Assembly (NCBI GenBank): GCA_004554665.1 | Contig: SFKY01000014.1 | Location: forward strand, 1 to 40,444 | Source of the DNA: Bacteroidales bacterium | GTDB taxonomy: Bacteria > Bacteroidota > Bacteroidia > Bacteroidales > Bacteroidaceae | Reading direction: 5' to 3' | Length of the DNA stretch: 40,444 nt | Shown: positions 25,928 to 34,366 of the stretch, one piece after another | How positions within the stretch are numbered: the stretch's first letter is position 1 | Layout: the number at the start of each line of letters is the position of its first letter | The notes under the pieces: generated by a model | Databases searched by the model: none | What the model was told of the DNA's origin: nothing | Seen by the model: the letters and a program-made list of their open reading frames with translations, nothing else | Position numbers and translations under genes: made by a program

Positions 25928-25966
25928 CCGAGACATGTCCATCCTACCACAGGTAGCATGCCTCGG
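25928..25966. other. Compound hairpin between susD and porP
   Basis: A 39-nt structure. The outer stem pairs CCGAGACATG (25928-25937) with CATGCCTCGG (25957-25966), ten pairs with one mismatch or G-U. An inner 5-bp stem CTACC/GGTAG (25944-25948, 25952-25956) has a 3-nt loop. No U-run follows on the minus strand, so it is not a standard terminator. It may end or stabilise susCD mRNA, or form part of a porP leader. Confidence 0.55.
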
Positions 25967-25968
25967 TC

Positions 25969-25976
25969 CAAAACTA
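25969..25976 (-). promoter_or_regulatory. Possible -7 box of the type IX secretion operon
   Basis: TAGTTTTG on the minus strand, directly after the susD stop codon, matches TAnnTTTG. It would give a leader of about 150 nt that begins with the compound hairpin. No -33 element, so this is weak. Confidence 0.3.
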
Positions 25977-28004
25977 TTATTCAACATTTGTCGGTCCTTG
26001 GCCGGCCACTCTTGGCCAACCGGGGTTCTGGTAAATGACAGAGGTATTGAGGTCGGTCTGGTCACCGGCTGCCGTCTGGCTGAACGCATTCTGCGGAATT
26101 GGGCTCAGGTAGTGGGCAGGCGTGAAGTGGTAACCATCAAACACGTTGTTGTTCTTCCTCGTAATCTGATAAGGACGGATGTAGTCGCCGCTGATGCTCC
26201 GGTCAGACACGTTGCCGGTACCGCCTTCCACATCTACCTTGATGAGGTTCACGCCATCCTTGTCTACCATCGTGGTCTCGTACTTAGATCCCCAGAAATG
26301 CACACCCTCTATCTGGTATCCGTTTACTTGGTCGCAGGCTCTCCAGCGCTTCAGGTCGCTCCAGCGCATGCCCTCGCCGATAAACTCGGCACGACGCTCA
26401 CGACGGATGTTGTAGAGCGTGGCATCTACCAGCCTGCCATGCGAGTAAGCGCCAAAGTCCCACTTAGCTTCCTCGTTCATGTCGGTAGCAGCGATGGTCT
26501 TGTTGAAGTCGGGATCCACCTTGGCACGGGTACGCAGGGCACGCCAGTAAGCGGCTGCAGTGGCATCTATCTGACCGCTGAGCTCGTAGCAGGCCTCCAT
26601 GTAGTTGAGCAACGCCTCGGTGCCACGGAACACGATACTACCCGTGATACCCTTCTCGTGCAGCGCCTCCATGTTGGGGTCATAATACTTGCCCTTCTTG
26701 ATGGCGAATCCGGTGACTATCTTGGTCTCTGATGCACCACGTACCATCCAAGTGGGGTCGAAGCACGACTCTTCTCCAGCATAGGTGTAGAAGTCCACAT
26801 CGCCGTCTTTCTTGGTAAACTGCTGGATACGGGAGTCGCGGTCCTGCAGGGTGGCTTTTACGTCTTCTTTCTCCCAGTTGGGGTCATAACCCGAACCTTG
26901 GGCGTAGATAGGCAGACCGTTGCGCATGAGGAACGAGTTGACCAGACCGCGTGTCCAGCCAGTACCGCCACCATTACGGATGAGCTGCATCTGGATGTTG
27001 TGGGTCACATTCTCGGTCGTGCTGTAGGCACGCCACATCAGCACCTCGCTATACTTCTCCATATCGGGGTCGCAGAACATGGCATAGTAGGGATTGATGA
27101 CATTGAGCGACTTGTCGAAGCCCTCCTTGGCATCGTTGTTCTCTACCAAGTTGTTCACCAGCTTATCGCCTATCACCTTGGAAGATTTCATACACTCGGT
27201 CAGGAAATAGTTGATTTCGTTGTCGATGTTGAAACCGTCGAGGTCGGCAGTGTTTCCGGGCCAGCCGGGGCCACCGGGAACAAAGGCTGTACCCTTGTGA
27301 TGCTTGAGCCATGTGCCCTCAAAGAGTGCCACACGTGAGCGGAGCAAATAGGCAACATCGCGTGTCACACGGTTTTTGCCTCCGGGAGGAGTCTCCTGCA
27401 GATAAGTGGCGGCCGTATCGAGTTGTGCCAGGATATAGCGGGCAATCTTATGGCGCGGCAAGCGCTTCGAAGCCTCCATCAAAACGTCACGGTCGTCGGG
27501 CAAGGCGGCGGTCACGAGCGGACAGTCGCCGATGGTCTGCAGCTTGTTGAAATAATTATAGGCACGGATAACGTAAGCCTCGCCGATATAGTGGCGGATG
27601 TTGTTCTCCGAACCGGATATCTTTCCTTCCTTGTACTTCGGCATCACCTGGTCGAAGAAGTAGTTGATCTGGCGGATGCGGGTAAAGTTCCAAGGATTGG
27701 TCCAACTGTTTTCGATGTTCTGGCCCACCAGCCATGTACCGGGAGCCCAGAATGAGGAGGCGCTCATGGCAGCCTGATTGTCTGTACCATTGTCATCGCC
27801 GAAGACGCTGATACCATAGCTACCGGGACTTACACTATTAAAGGTGTACTGATTGATGACGTACGAGGCCAAGTCAGCCTCGGAGGTGAAAAAGGCGCTC
27901 GGTGTGATATCCGACTGCGGTTCCCTGTCGAGGAAATCGTCGCAAGCAGTCAGTCCAAACACAGCAACACCCATTGCCACGTACTGAAATATCTTGTTCT
28001 TCAT
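25977..28004 (-). CDS. RagB/SusD-family glycan-binding lipoprotein
   Basis: A 675-residue surface lipoprotein with signal MKNKIFQYVAMGVAVFGLTA and lipidated Cys21 (LTAC, then DDFLDREPQSDITPSAFFTS, the usual SusD opening). Tetratricopeptide-like helices and the SusD core follow, with IRHYIGEAYVIRAYNYFNKL as a typical segment and RRERRAEFIGEGMRWSDLKR near the C-terminus. SusD proteins bind the oligosaccharide at the cell surface and act as a lid on their SusC barrel. It starts 39 nt after susC and forms the second gene of the pair. Its C-terminus (IYQNPGWPRVAGQ) recurs in decayed form at 33603. Confidence 0.95.
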   Translation of the reverse strand: MKNKIFQYVAMGVAVFGLTACDDFLDREPQSDITPSAFFTSEADLASYVINQYTFNSVSPGSYGISVFGDDNGTDNQAAMSASSFWAPGTWLVGQNIENSWTNPWNFTRIRQINYFFDQVMPKYKEGKISGSENNIRHYIGEAYVIRAYNYFNKLQTIGDCPLVTAALPDDRDVLMEASKRLPRHKIARYILAQLDTAATYLQETPPGGKNRVTRDVAYLLRSRVALFEGTWLKHHKGTAFVPGGPGWPGNTADLDGFNIDNEINYFLTECMKSSKVIGDKLVNNLVENNDAKEGFDKSLNVINPYYAMFCDPDMEKYSEVLMWRAYSTTENVTHNIQMQLIRNGGGTGWTRGLVNSFLMRNGLPIYAQGSGYDPNWEKEDVKATLQDRDSRIQQFTKKDGDVDFYTYAGEESCFDPTWMVRGASETKIVTGFAIKKGKYYDPNMEALHEKGITGSIVFRGTEALLNYMEACYELSGQIDATAAAYWRALRTRAKVDPDFNKTIAATDMNEEAKWDFGAYSHGRLVDATLYNIRRERRAEFIGEGMRWSDLKRWRACDQVNGYQIEGVHFWGSKYETTMVDKDGVNLIKVDVEGGTGNVSDRSISGDYIRPYQITRKNNNVFDGYHFTPAHYLSPIPQNAFSQTAAGDQTDLNTSVIYQNPGWPRVAGQGPTNVE

Positions 28005-28043
28005 AATTGTTTTCTATTAATTATGTTATGATTGAAAGTAATA

Positions 28044-31000
28044 CTAAAGTGTAACACTTACACCAAATGAGTAGTTGCGCGTAAGCGGATAGGTCTTGCC
28101 CAGACCCCAAGAATCGCTGGCATCGATGATCTCCGGGTCACCCAAGCCGGTGAAACTGGTGATGGTGAAGAGATTCTCTGCAGAGAAGAACAGGCGGAGG
28201 TTCTGTACGTAGAACTTCTTGGTGATTTCTTGCGGGAAGGTGTAACCTACGGTCAGGTTCTTCAGTCGGCAGTATGCTGCATTCTGCAGATAGCGGGTCT
28301 GTGTATAGTTGTTACGCCCTCCGTTCCAGTTGGCACGCGGATAGTAACTGTCGAGATTTACACCGAGCGGACTGTCGGGATCGTCGCGGAAGTAGTCGAG
28401 ATGCTCCGTGAAACCGCAAGCCTGCCACTTGCCGATACCGCCTGCACCCCAGAACACAGCGTCGCCGCTACCGGGAGCATAGTCGCGCTTGAGTGTACCC
28501 TGGAAGAAGAGTTTCAGGTCGAATCCCTTCCAGTCTGCAGTGAGATTGAGACCGAAGTTGTAACGTGGAGTAGAGTTACCGATGATGCGGCGGTCGCCGG
28601 GTTTGTCTACCGTGCTCTCGCCGGGACCCACCTTGTCGTCGCCGTCGAGATCGGCGTACATGATATCACCGGCTGCCCAGCCACTGCCCAAAGCACTCTG
28701 GTCGGCCTTGGCCAAGTGGGCGTTCATCTCATCATCGGTCTTGGCGATACCCACGGTGGTGTAGCCCCAGATGTCGCCCAGATAGGCACCTGCATAATAT
28801 TGGCTAAGTTTGCGTGAGGGGTTGGGGTACTTGTCGATCTTGACACGGCTGTCGGTCATGGTGAGAGACACGCCATAGTTGAGGGTACCGATGCGGTCGC
28901 GCCAGCTGACCATGAGGTCGAAACCTCTGGAGGTCATATCGAGGTTGTTGACCTTAGGCGCAGCCGTTCCGAGGATTTCGGGGAGCTCGGGGGCAGGTCC
29001 TACCATATCGAGGGTCTTGCGGGTGAAGAGCTCGAAACTACCCGTGAGACGGTTGTTGAACGCGCCGAAGTCAATACCGAAGTTGATCGTGCGTGTCTTC
29101 TCCCACGTCAGTGTAGACGATACCAGACTCGGCATGCTTGAGATATTCTGCTTCTTGCCGTTCACAAGCCAGTTGCCGCCCTGGTTGGTATAACCCAGTG
29201 TGGGATAGAAGGGATACCAGCTGTCGGTGTTCTGGTTACCGAGCTGACCCCAAGAGAATCTGAGCTTGAGCTGGTTGACATAGCGCTCCAGCGGTTTCCA
29301 GAAGTTTTCGCGGGCTACATTCCAACCCAAAGAGAAAGAGGGAGCCCAGTTCCAGCGATGGCCGCGGAGGAAGCGCGAGGTACCGTCGTAGCGCAGGTTA
29401 CCCTCTACGAGATACTTGCCTTGATAGTCGTAGTTGAGACGGCCGAAGACACCCATCGTAGCCCAGTCTTCGTACTTACCGTCTACCGAAGGTTTGGTGG
29501 ATGTGGTGTGCAGAGAGGTCAGTCCGGAGATGATGCCATACTGCTGACCGCTGAGCCAACGCGAGCGTAGCTCCTCGCTCTGGTAACCGGCCATCACCTT
29601 GAAATTGTGGTCTTCGGCGATGGTAAAGCTGTAATCGGCATAGATGTTGGGGTTGAAATAGTTGGTCTTGTACGCATATTCAAACACCGCATTGTTGGGG
29701 TTATTGAATACGAAAGCCACATTATTGGCATCATATCCATAAGTGGTGAGCCAGTCTTTGTGGGTCATCACATTGTTGATACGGTAGTTGAACTCGGCGT
29801 TGATGACCAATCCCTTGATGGGAGTAAGGCGCAGGGTGAGCTGGTGAGCCATCACATCCGACTGCTTCTTATACCGTCCACCATTCTCCAAGTCTCCAGG
29901 GTTAGAGCCGGTCACAACGAAGTGTCCGTTGGGGTCGTACATAGGGATGATAGGCCAGTAGCGACACATGTTGTGATAATAGAGGCCGTCAAGCATCACA
30001 GGCGCATTGTAGTCGTCGCGGCTGAAACGCATGTTGTAGATGAGCTTGGCCCACTTGGTGAGCTGCATGTCCACCTTTGAGGTAAGGGCATAGCGGCGTC
30101 GACGGTCGTCTCCGAACTTCAGCAGACCCTTACGGCCCAGATAGTTGCCGGAGAAGTAATACTGCACAGCCTCGTTGCCACCGTTTACGCTCACGGTATG
30201 CTCCTGTGAGAAACCGGTGCCGAAGGTAGAGCCAAGCCAATCGCGGTTGCCCACGGGCAGCAGGTTGTTGTCGTCCCAGATTTCCCAACGTCCCTGCGAG
30301 TTGGCAAACATCGTGGGCTTGGTGGGATCGCGCTGTGCCTCCAGAATCTGGTTCAGCTTGTTATCGCTGAACCATACACCCGAACCGGCATACACGCTGG
30401 CATCGTTCATATAGAGCGCCCATGTGTACGAGTCGAGCTGGTCGGGCATGTTGACAGCCGAGTTGAAACGGAAGTTGTTGTTATAATTGATTACGGCCTT
30501 GCCGCTCTTACCGCTCTTGGTGGTGACCAATATCACACCGCCCGCAGCGCGCGAACCATAGATGGAGGACGAAGCCGCATCCTTGAGCACCGAGATATTC
30601 TCAATATCCTGCGGGTTGAGCGTATTGAGGTCGCCCTCCATACCGTCGATGAGCACCAGCGGGGTAACCGACGAGCCCGATCCGATGGAACCGCGACCAC
30701 GAATATCAAACTGCGTATCAGAGTTAAGCGCGCCACCGCCGGAACCGATAGAGAAGTTCATACCCGGCACCATACCCTGCATGGCATCCACTGCCGAGTT
30801 GACCGGACGTGAAGCGATTTCCTTGGAACCGAGCGTAGCCACGGCACCGGTAAGATTGGCTTTCTTCTGTGTACCGAAACCTACGACTACCACCTCGCTG
30901 AGCACTTGGGAGTCGTCTTCCAAAGTAATGTCGAGCGCGGCACCTTTCCATGTCACCTCGAGCTGCTTGTAACCTACGAAAGACACTTGCAGGACATCGC

Positions 31001-31247
31001 CCACCTTGACGCCATCCAAGGAAAAATCGCCATCCAAGCCTGTAATGGCACCCAAGGTGCTGCCCTTCACACGCACCGTGGCACCTGTTACAGGCTCACC
31101 GGTAGCATCTTTTACCACACCTGTACACTTGCTGACTTGCTGTACAGCTTCCGTACTTCCCTGAACCGGGACTGTCATCGTGAATCCTGTCGGAACAGAA
31201 CACAGCAGCAACAATCCGATTCGAATCAAACAATTGCTTTCCTTCAT
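28044..31247 (-). CDS. SusC/RagA-family TonB-linked outer membrane transporter
   Basis: A 1067-residue TonB-dependent transporter. It has a signal segment (MKESNCLIRIGLLLLCSVPT), a carboxypeptidase-regulatory-like domain (about 40-115; TGVVKDATGEPVTGATVRVK), a TonB-box-like stretch SEVVVVGFG and a plug domain (about 125-240; VSPLVLIDG-type segment TPLVLIDGMEGDLNTLNPQD, then DAASSSIYGSRAAGGVI). The beta-barrel ends in NYSFGVSVTL. It imports an oligosaccharide bound by the SusD encoded next to it. Nearby GH20 and GH29 genes suggest a fucosylated or N-acetylhexosamine-bearing host glycan (inference). A TATATTTG -7 box at 31361 gives a leader of about 107 nt. No regulator gene adjoins it. Confidence 0.96.
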   Translation of the reverse strand: MKESNCLIRIGLLLLCSVPTGFTMTVPVQGSTEAVQQVSKCTGVVKDATGEPVTGATVRVKGSTLGAITGLDGDFSLDGVKVGDVLQVSFVGYKQLEVTWKGAALDITLEDDSQVLSEVVVVGFGTQKKANLTGAVATLGSKEIASRPVNSAVDAMQGMVPGMNFSIGSGGGALNSDTQFDIRGRGSIGSGSSVTPLVLIDGMEGDLNTLNPQDIENISVLKDAASSSIYGSRAAGGVILVTTKSGKSGKAVINYNNNFRFNSAVNMPDQLDSYTWALYMNDASVYAGSGVWFSDNKLNQILEAQRDPTKPTMFANSQGRWEIWDDNNLLPVGNRDWLGSTFGTGFSQEHTVSVNGGNEAVQYYFSGNYLGRKGLLKFGDDRRRRYALTSKVDMQLTKWAKLIYNMRFSRDDYNAPVMLDGLYYHNMCRYWPIIPMYDPNGHFVVTGSNPGDLENGGRYKKQSDVMAHQLTLRLTPIKGLVINAEFNYRINNVMTHKDWLTTYGYDANNVAFVFNNPNNAVFEYAYKTNYFNPNIYADYSFTIAEDHNFKVMAGYQSEELRSRWLSGQQYGIISGLTSLHTTSTKPSVDGKYEDWATMGVFGRLNYDYQGKYLVEGNLRYDGTSRFLRGHRWNWAPSFSLGWNVARENFWKPLERYVNQLKLRFSWGQLGNQNTDSWYPFYPTLGYTNQGGNWLVNGKKQNISSMPSLVSSTLTWEKTRTINFGIDFGAFNNRLTGSFELFTRKTLDMVGPAPELPEILGTAAPKVNNLDMTSRGFDLMVSWRDRIGTLNYGVSLTMTDSRVKIDKYPNPSRKLSQYYAGAYLGDIWGYTTVGIAKTDDEMNAHLAKADQSALGSGWAAGDIMYADLDGDDKVGPGESTVDKPGDRRIIGNSTPRYNFGLNLTADWKGFDLKLFFQGTLKRDYAPGSGDAVFWGAGGIGKWQACGFTEHLDYFRDDPDSPLGVNLDSYYPRANWNGGRNNYTQTRYLQNAAYCRLKNLTVGYTFPQEITKKFYVQNLRLFFSAENLFTITSFTGLGDPEIIDASDSWGLGKTYPLTRNYSFGVSVTL

Positions 31248-31360
31248 AGTTAGTTAAGTTAGTAACGTTATGATAATCTTGTCCTTTTATAGTCAGGCTA
31301 AGTTCTTTGATAGGTCCCTTTCTGCTCTTCAAGGCATGGGGATAGGTCTCGTTTCTGTTG

Positions 31361-31368
31361 CAAATATA
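31361..31368 (-). promoter_or_regulatory. -7 box of the susC-susD pair
   Basis: TATATTTG on the minus strand, matching TAnnTTTG, 114 bp above the ATG. No -33 TTTG, which suggests activator dependence. The relic promoter at 33938-33945 has the same spacing to its start codon. Confidence 0.6.
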
Positions 31369-31399
31369 GGATTAATTTATGTCCTTTAGGTTTTTTTTT

Positions 31400-31415
31400 G
31401 TTAATATTTGCAAAT
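31400..31415. promoter_or_regulatory. Upstream element with ATTTGCAAAT palindrome, susC promoter
   Basis: GTTAATATTTGCAAAT, containing the perfect 10-bp palindrome ATTTGCAAAT (31406-31415), lies 45 bp upstream of the susC -7 box. The same 16-mer is found at 33979-33994, 47 bp upstream of the relic's -7 box. A regulator-binding site is inferred. Confidence 0.5.
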
Positions 31416-31524
31416 ACGCCTGAATTATTCTTCATCCGCATCCGTCGGAACGACTGTTTTCGCACACAGCAATCGGGCGTGCAATGACAGTATGAAAAAA
31501 TCAGGGGGATGGCACTTGTCAGAC

Positions 31525-31584
31525 CCAAAGGCCATGATTAGCGCGCCAAAGGTGGCATTTAGACCCCGTAAACGTGGCATTTAG
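31525..31584. repeat. Intergenic array 3 of 17-bp quasi-palindromic units
   Basis: Three 17-bp units at 31525 (CCAAAGGCCATGATTAG), 31546 (CCAAAGGTGGCATTTAG) and 31568 (GTAAACGTGGCATTTAG), spaced 21 and 22 bp. It lies between the terminator of the GH20 gene and the susC promoter. Nineteen bases (31531-31549) are identical to array 2. Confidence 0.8.
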
Positions 31585-31635
31585 GAAAACAGAGGTGACG
31601 AATGGGCTGTGCTTGGCATCAAGACATGACCCATA

Positions 31636-31686
31636 TAAAACGACAAAGCGCTTGCCCTACCGGCCTGTTTCCGGTAAGGCAAGCGC
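31636..31686 (-). terminator. Terminator of the minus-strand GH20 gene
   Basis: A 16-bp stem (31648-31663 with 31671-31686, loop 7 nt) followed on the minus strand by TTTGTCGTTTTA. The only imperfect position is a G-U pair in the minus-strand RNA but a C-A mismatch in the opposite RNA, so it works in the direction of the GH20 gene. Confidence 0.85.
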
Positions 31687-31723
31687 CCGATGAGAAGGTT
31701 GCACGTGTGTGGTTGCGGTGTGC

Positions 31724-33349
31724 CTACGGCTTCACCAACTGCTGGCGGATGGCTTCCTCTATATCCTCCTTGTAGTTCAGTCCGTAGTGACGGTACAAAT
31801 CCTGCATGTGGAGGAGACGGAGACAAAAGTCGTTCAGGTTGCGCTTCTCCTTGGCGGTCCACTGTACCTCACAGAGAGCGGCGATGCGCGGCAGCATCTC
31901 CCACTCCAGCTTCTTGGCATCTTTCACCCACTCGGTCCAGATACAGCCCTCGGCACCGATGATATTGGCCTGCTCGGCAGGTGTTAGCTCGTCCGAACAG
32001 GGTTCGTGGTCGTACACACGCTGGATGCTGGGCATACCGGTGAGCTTGTTCCAATGCGGATTGCTGAAATAGAAATTGCTGATGGGGCAAATGATGGTGC
32101 GGTGACCCTCTTTGGCCGCACGCACGCCAGCCTTGGGACTGGTCCAGGCGCAGACGGTGATGTCTTTGGAGGGCGTGCCATCGAGCACCTCGTCCCAACC
32201 CATGACCACGCGGCCACGCGACTTGATTTCCTTTTGTATCTCGCCCATGAACCATGTCTGCAACTGGTCTTCGCGCGAGTGGCCGGGGATGTCCTGCAGT
32301 CCCAACTGGGCAATCTTCTCCTGACAGGCGGCGCAAGCCTTCCAGCGCTTCTTGGGACACTCGTCGCCACCGATATGGATATAGTGCGAGGGGAATATGT
32401 CCATCACCTCGTCAATGACATCCTTGGCAAACTGCAGGGTAGACGGCTTGCCGGCACACAGCACATCGTCTATCACACCAAAGTCGCAGCACACCTCATA
32501 GGGGCCGCCCGTACAACCCAGTGTGGGATAAGAGGCCAGCGCTGCCTGCATGTGGCCGGGCATGTCTATCTCCGGAATCACGGTGATATAGCGTTCGGCT
32601 GCGTAAGCCACCAGATCCTTGGCTTCCTCCTGTGTGTAGAATCCCGACACGGGCACCCCGTCGTAGCCCTTCTTGCCGCCGAGGGTGGTCTCGCGTCTTA
32701 CGGAGCCTATCTCTGTCAGCTTGGGATGCTTCTTGATTTCTATGCGCCAGCCCTGGTCTTCGGTCAGATGCCAGTGGAAATAGTTCATGTTGTGCATGGC
32801 CATCACATCGACCAACTTCTTGAGATAGTCGATGCTGAAGAAGTGGCGCCCCACATCGATCATGAATGCACGGTAGCCAAAACGGGGTGCATCGGCTATA
32901 CGGACGGCAGGCAGATACACACGTTTGGCCGATGCCACGATGGGCAACGCCTTCATCAGGCTCTGCATGCCATAAAACACACCGGCATGCGAGCCGCCCT
33001 CGATGGTCACTCCGCTGCGTGTCACCTCGATGCGGTAAGCCTCGTTGCCCTCCTGCATCGGCCGCACGGCCAACCGTATCTGTCGGCCTCGCTCACGGGT
33101 GGTGGTCTGCAGGCTGATGCCTGTCAGCTCCTTGACATAGCCTGCGAGCAGCTCGGCATTGCGCTGTTGCCGCTCATCACCCTCGGGATAGTGCACGGTC
33201 ACCTTGCTGTCTATGGCAAAGGGAGCCTCGGCTACCACCTGCATGTCGCGGGGCAATGGCACGATATGCCAGTTGCCCACTGCCTTTTCACCAGCTGCCA
33301 AACCCAGACATGCCATCAGGGTCAGCATCATCATCCATGTTCTCTTCAT
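31724..33349 (-). CDS. GH20 beta-N-acetylhexosaminidase, secreted
   Basis: A 541-residue enzyme with a signal peptide (MKRTWMMMLTLMACLGLAAG). A GH20b-type N-terminal domain (about 25-150, VPLPRDMQVV to SHAGVFYGMQSLMKAL) precedes the (beta/alpha)8 catalytic domain. Landmarks are FMIDVGRHFF, FHWHLTEDQGWRIEIK, PEIDMPGHMQAAL and the catalytic pair Asp329-Glu330 in HIGGDECP, then GCIWTEWVKD. The family removes terminal beta-GlcNAc or beta-GalNAc from glycans. It is about 200 residues shorter than the other GH20 here and lacks a C-terminal accessory domain. No -7 box was found in the 250 nt upstream, where the susC/susD relic lies; its transcript may start at the relic promoter. Confidence 0.95.
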   Translation of the reverse strand: MKRTWMMMLTLMACLGLAAGEKAVGNWHIVPLPRDMQVVAEAPFAIDSKVTVHYPEGDERQQRNAELLAGYVKELTGISLQTTTRERGRQIRLAVRPMQEGNEAYRIEVTRSGVTIEGGSHAGVFYGMQSLMKALPIVASAKRVYLPAVRIADAPRFGYRAFMIDVGRHFFSIDYLKKLVDVMAMHNMNYFHWHLTEDQGWRIEIKKHPKLTEIGSVRRETTLGGKKGYDGVPVSGFYTQEEAKDLVAYAAERYITVIPEIDMPGHMQAALASYPTLGCTGGPYEVCCDFGVIDDVLCAGKPSTLQFAKDVIDEVMDIFPSHYIHIGGDECPKKRWKACAACQEKIAQLGLQDIPGHSREDQLQTWFMGEIQKEIKSRGRVVMGWDEVLDGTPSKDITVCAWTSPKAGVRAAKEGHRTIICPISNFYFSNPHWNKLTGMPSIQRVYDHEPCSDELTPAEQANIIGAEGCIWTEWVKDAKKLEWEMLPRIAALCEVQWTAKEKRNLNDFCLRLLHMQDLYRHYGLNYKEDIEEAIRQQLVKP

Positions 33350-33602
33350 CTGTATGTTCTGTTAAGTTAGTTTTCTCACAAACGCCTCAATAGTGTTTGT
33401 CTATAAAACGGACAACGCACCGATTTATTGGCTTTGCATCACGTTATTTTTTCAACGACAGCCCCTGTCTGCCGAAAGGCTACAAAAAAAACCATGCCTG
33501 CCCTTTCACAAAGACAGACACAGCACTCACATGTGTTAATAATTTGAGACTGTCAAAGCACAAACTAACCTCTATCGGCCGGTTGGCTTCGCAAATTAGC
33601 AT
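33350..33602. other. Non-coding stretch between the GH20 gene and the susC/susD relic
   Basis: About 250 bp without a plausible gene. No exact TAnnTTTG box on the minus strand and no terminator hairpin, so transcription from the relic promoter could pass into the GH20 gene. Confidence 0.4.
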
Positions 33603-33822
33603 TTATTCAACATATATAATCCTGTCTGGCCGCTCACGGCCAACTCGGACTCTGAAAAATAATTGCGTTCGCTCTTATGCACCATGCCCTGCATGGCATT
33701 TGCGGCAGGATAGACGGGGCATGGAGGAACCCAGCTTGCACCGGACATGGCAACATGGTTGCTGACGGAACAACACACAGAAGCAGTCGTCTGATCCGAA
33801 TCAGACACTTGCCATCCTCCAT
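33603..33822 (-). pseudogene. Remnant of a susC-susD pair: susC start joined to susD end
   Basis: From the ATG at 33822 the frame reads MEDGKCLIRIRRLLLCVVPS, then PVQAG. It aligns without gaps over about 31 codons to the intact SusC start (MKESNCLIRIGLLLLCSVPT, then PVQGS). After about 20 unrelated residues it reads AIIFQSPSWP, matching the SusD C-terminus SVIYQNPGWP. A frameshift follows, and the DNA still matches the susD end, including TTATTCAAC with the stop codon at 33603-33605. So most of susC and nearly all of susD have been lost. The first 62 codons are still an open frame. The remnant sits between the divergent GH20 and GH29 genes, the place expected for a transporter pair. Confidence 0.75.
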
Positions 33823-33937
33823 TGTCTGTTAAAACAGAAGCTTTTGCATAATCTTTGTCTTCCTACAATACAAGCAATCTTCTTGGTGCACACCCTTTAT
33901 GCGTAGCATGCACAGGGACACAAGTCTTGCTTTGTTG

Positions 33938-33945
33938 CAAAATTA
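33938..33945 (-). promoter_or_regulatory. -7 box retained above the susC/susD relic
   Basis: TAATTTTG on the minus strand, 116 bp above the relic ATG; in the intact susC the same distance is 114 bp. Both are preceded on the plus strand by GTTG. It may now drive the GH20 gene. Confidence 0.45.
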
Positions 33946-33978
33946 GTTGTTTTTTAGTGTCCGTTACGGGTATCCCAT

Positions 33979-33994
33979 GTTAATATTTGCAAAT
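33979..33994. promoter_or_regulatory. Second copy of the ATTTGCAAAT upstream element
   Basis: GTTAATATTTGCAAAT, identical to 31400-31415, 47 bp above the relic -7 box. It lies in the divergent region between the relic and the GH29-GH20 operon, so it could influence both directions. Confidence 0.5.
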
Positions 33995-34227
33995 CCACCC
34001 TATTTTTCCCGCATCATACACAACCATGATGGTTGCCGCATATTGCATCCTCCTGCAGGAGCCTCCATATACAGGCAGCAGGTGGTGCCCCCTGAATGCC
34101 ATGACCCACACGTAAAAGCAATAACTATGTGGCACAAAAGCCGAATCTGACAGACGGGGTGATGCCAAAAGTGGACAGAAAGGCAAAAAAGTAGCAGGAG
34201 CCAGTAGGTTTTCTCACAAAAAAGACC

Positions 34228-34235
34228 TATCTTTG
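34228..34235 (+). promoter_or_regulatory. -7 box of the GH29-GH20 operon
   Basis: TATCTTTG, matching TAnnTTTG, about 130 nt above the GH29 ATG. No clear -33, and no other box nearer the gene. Confidence 0.55.
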
Positions 34236-34366
34236 TGGATGCAACAACGAGTAATATATATCCCAATGCCAACGAGGAAGCAGAGTGGGAGTCTCTGCAA
34301 TGGCAACAACAATAAAACCGACACGCTGACAACTAAACATTATTATAACACTAAACAAGTATAGCG

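Noticed and set aside
32006..33370. A 454-codon open frame on the plus strand opposite the GH20 gene
   Set aside because: Antisense mirror; the GH20 reading frame has catalytic residues and a signal peptide.
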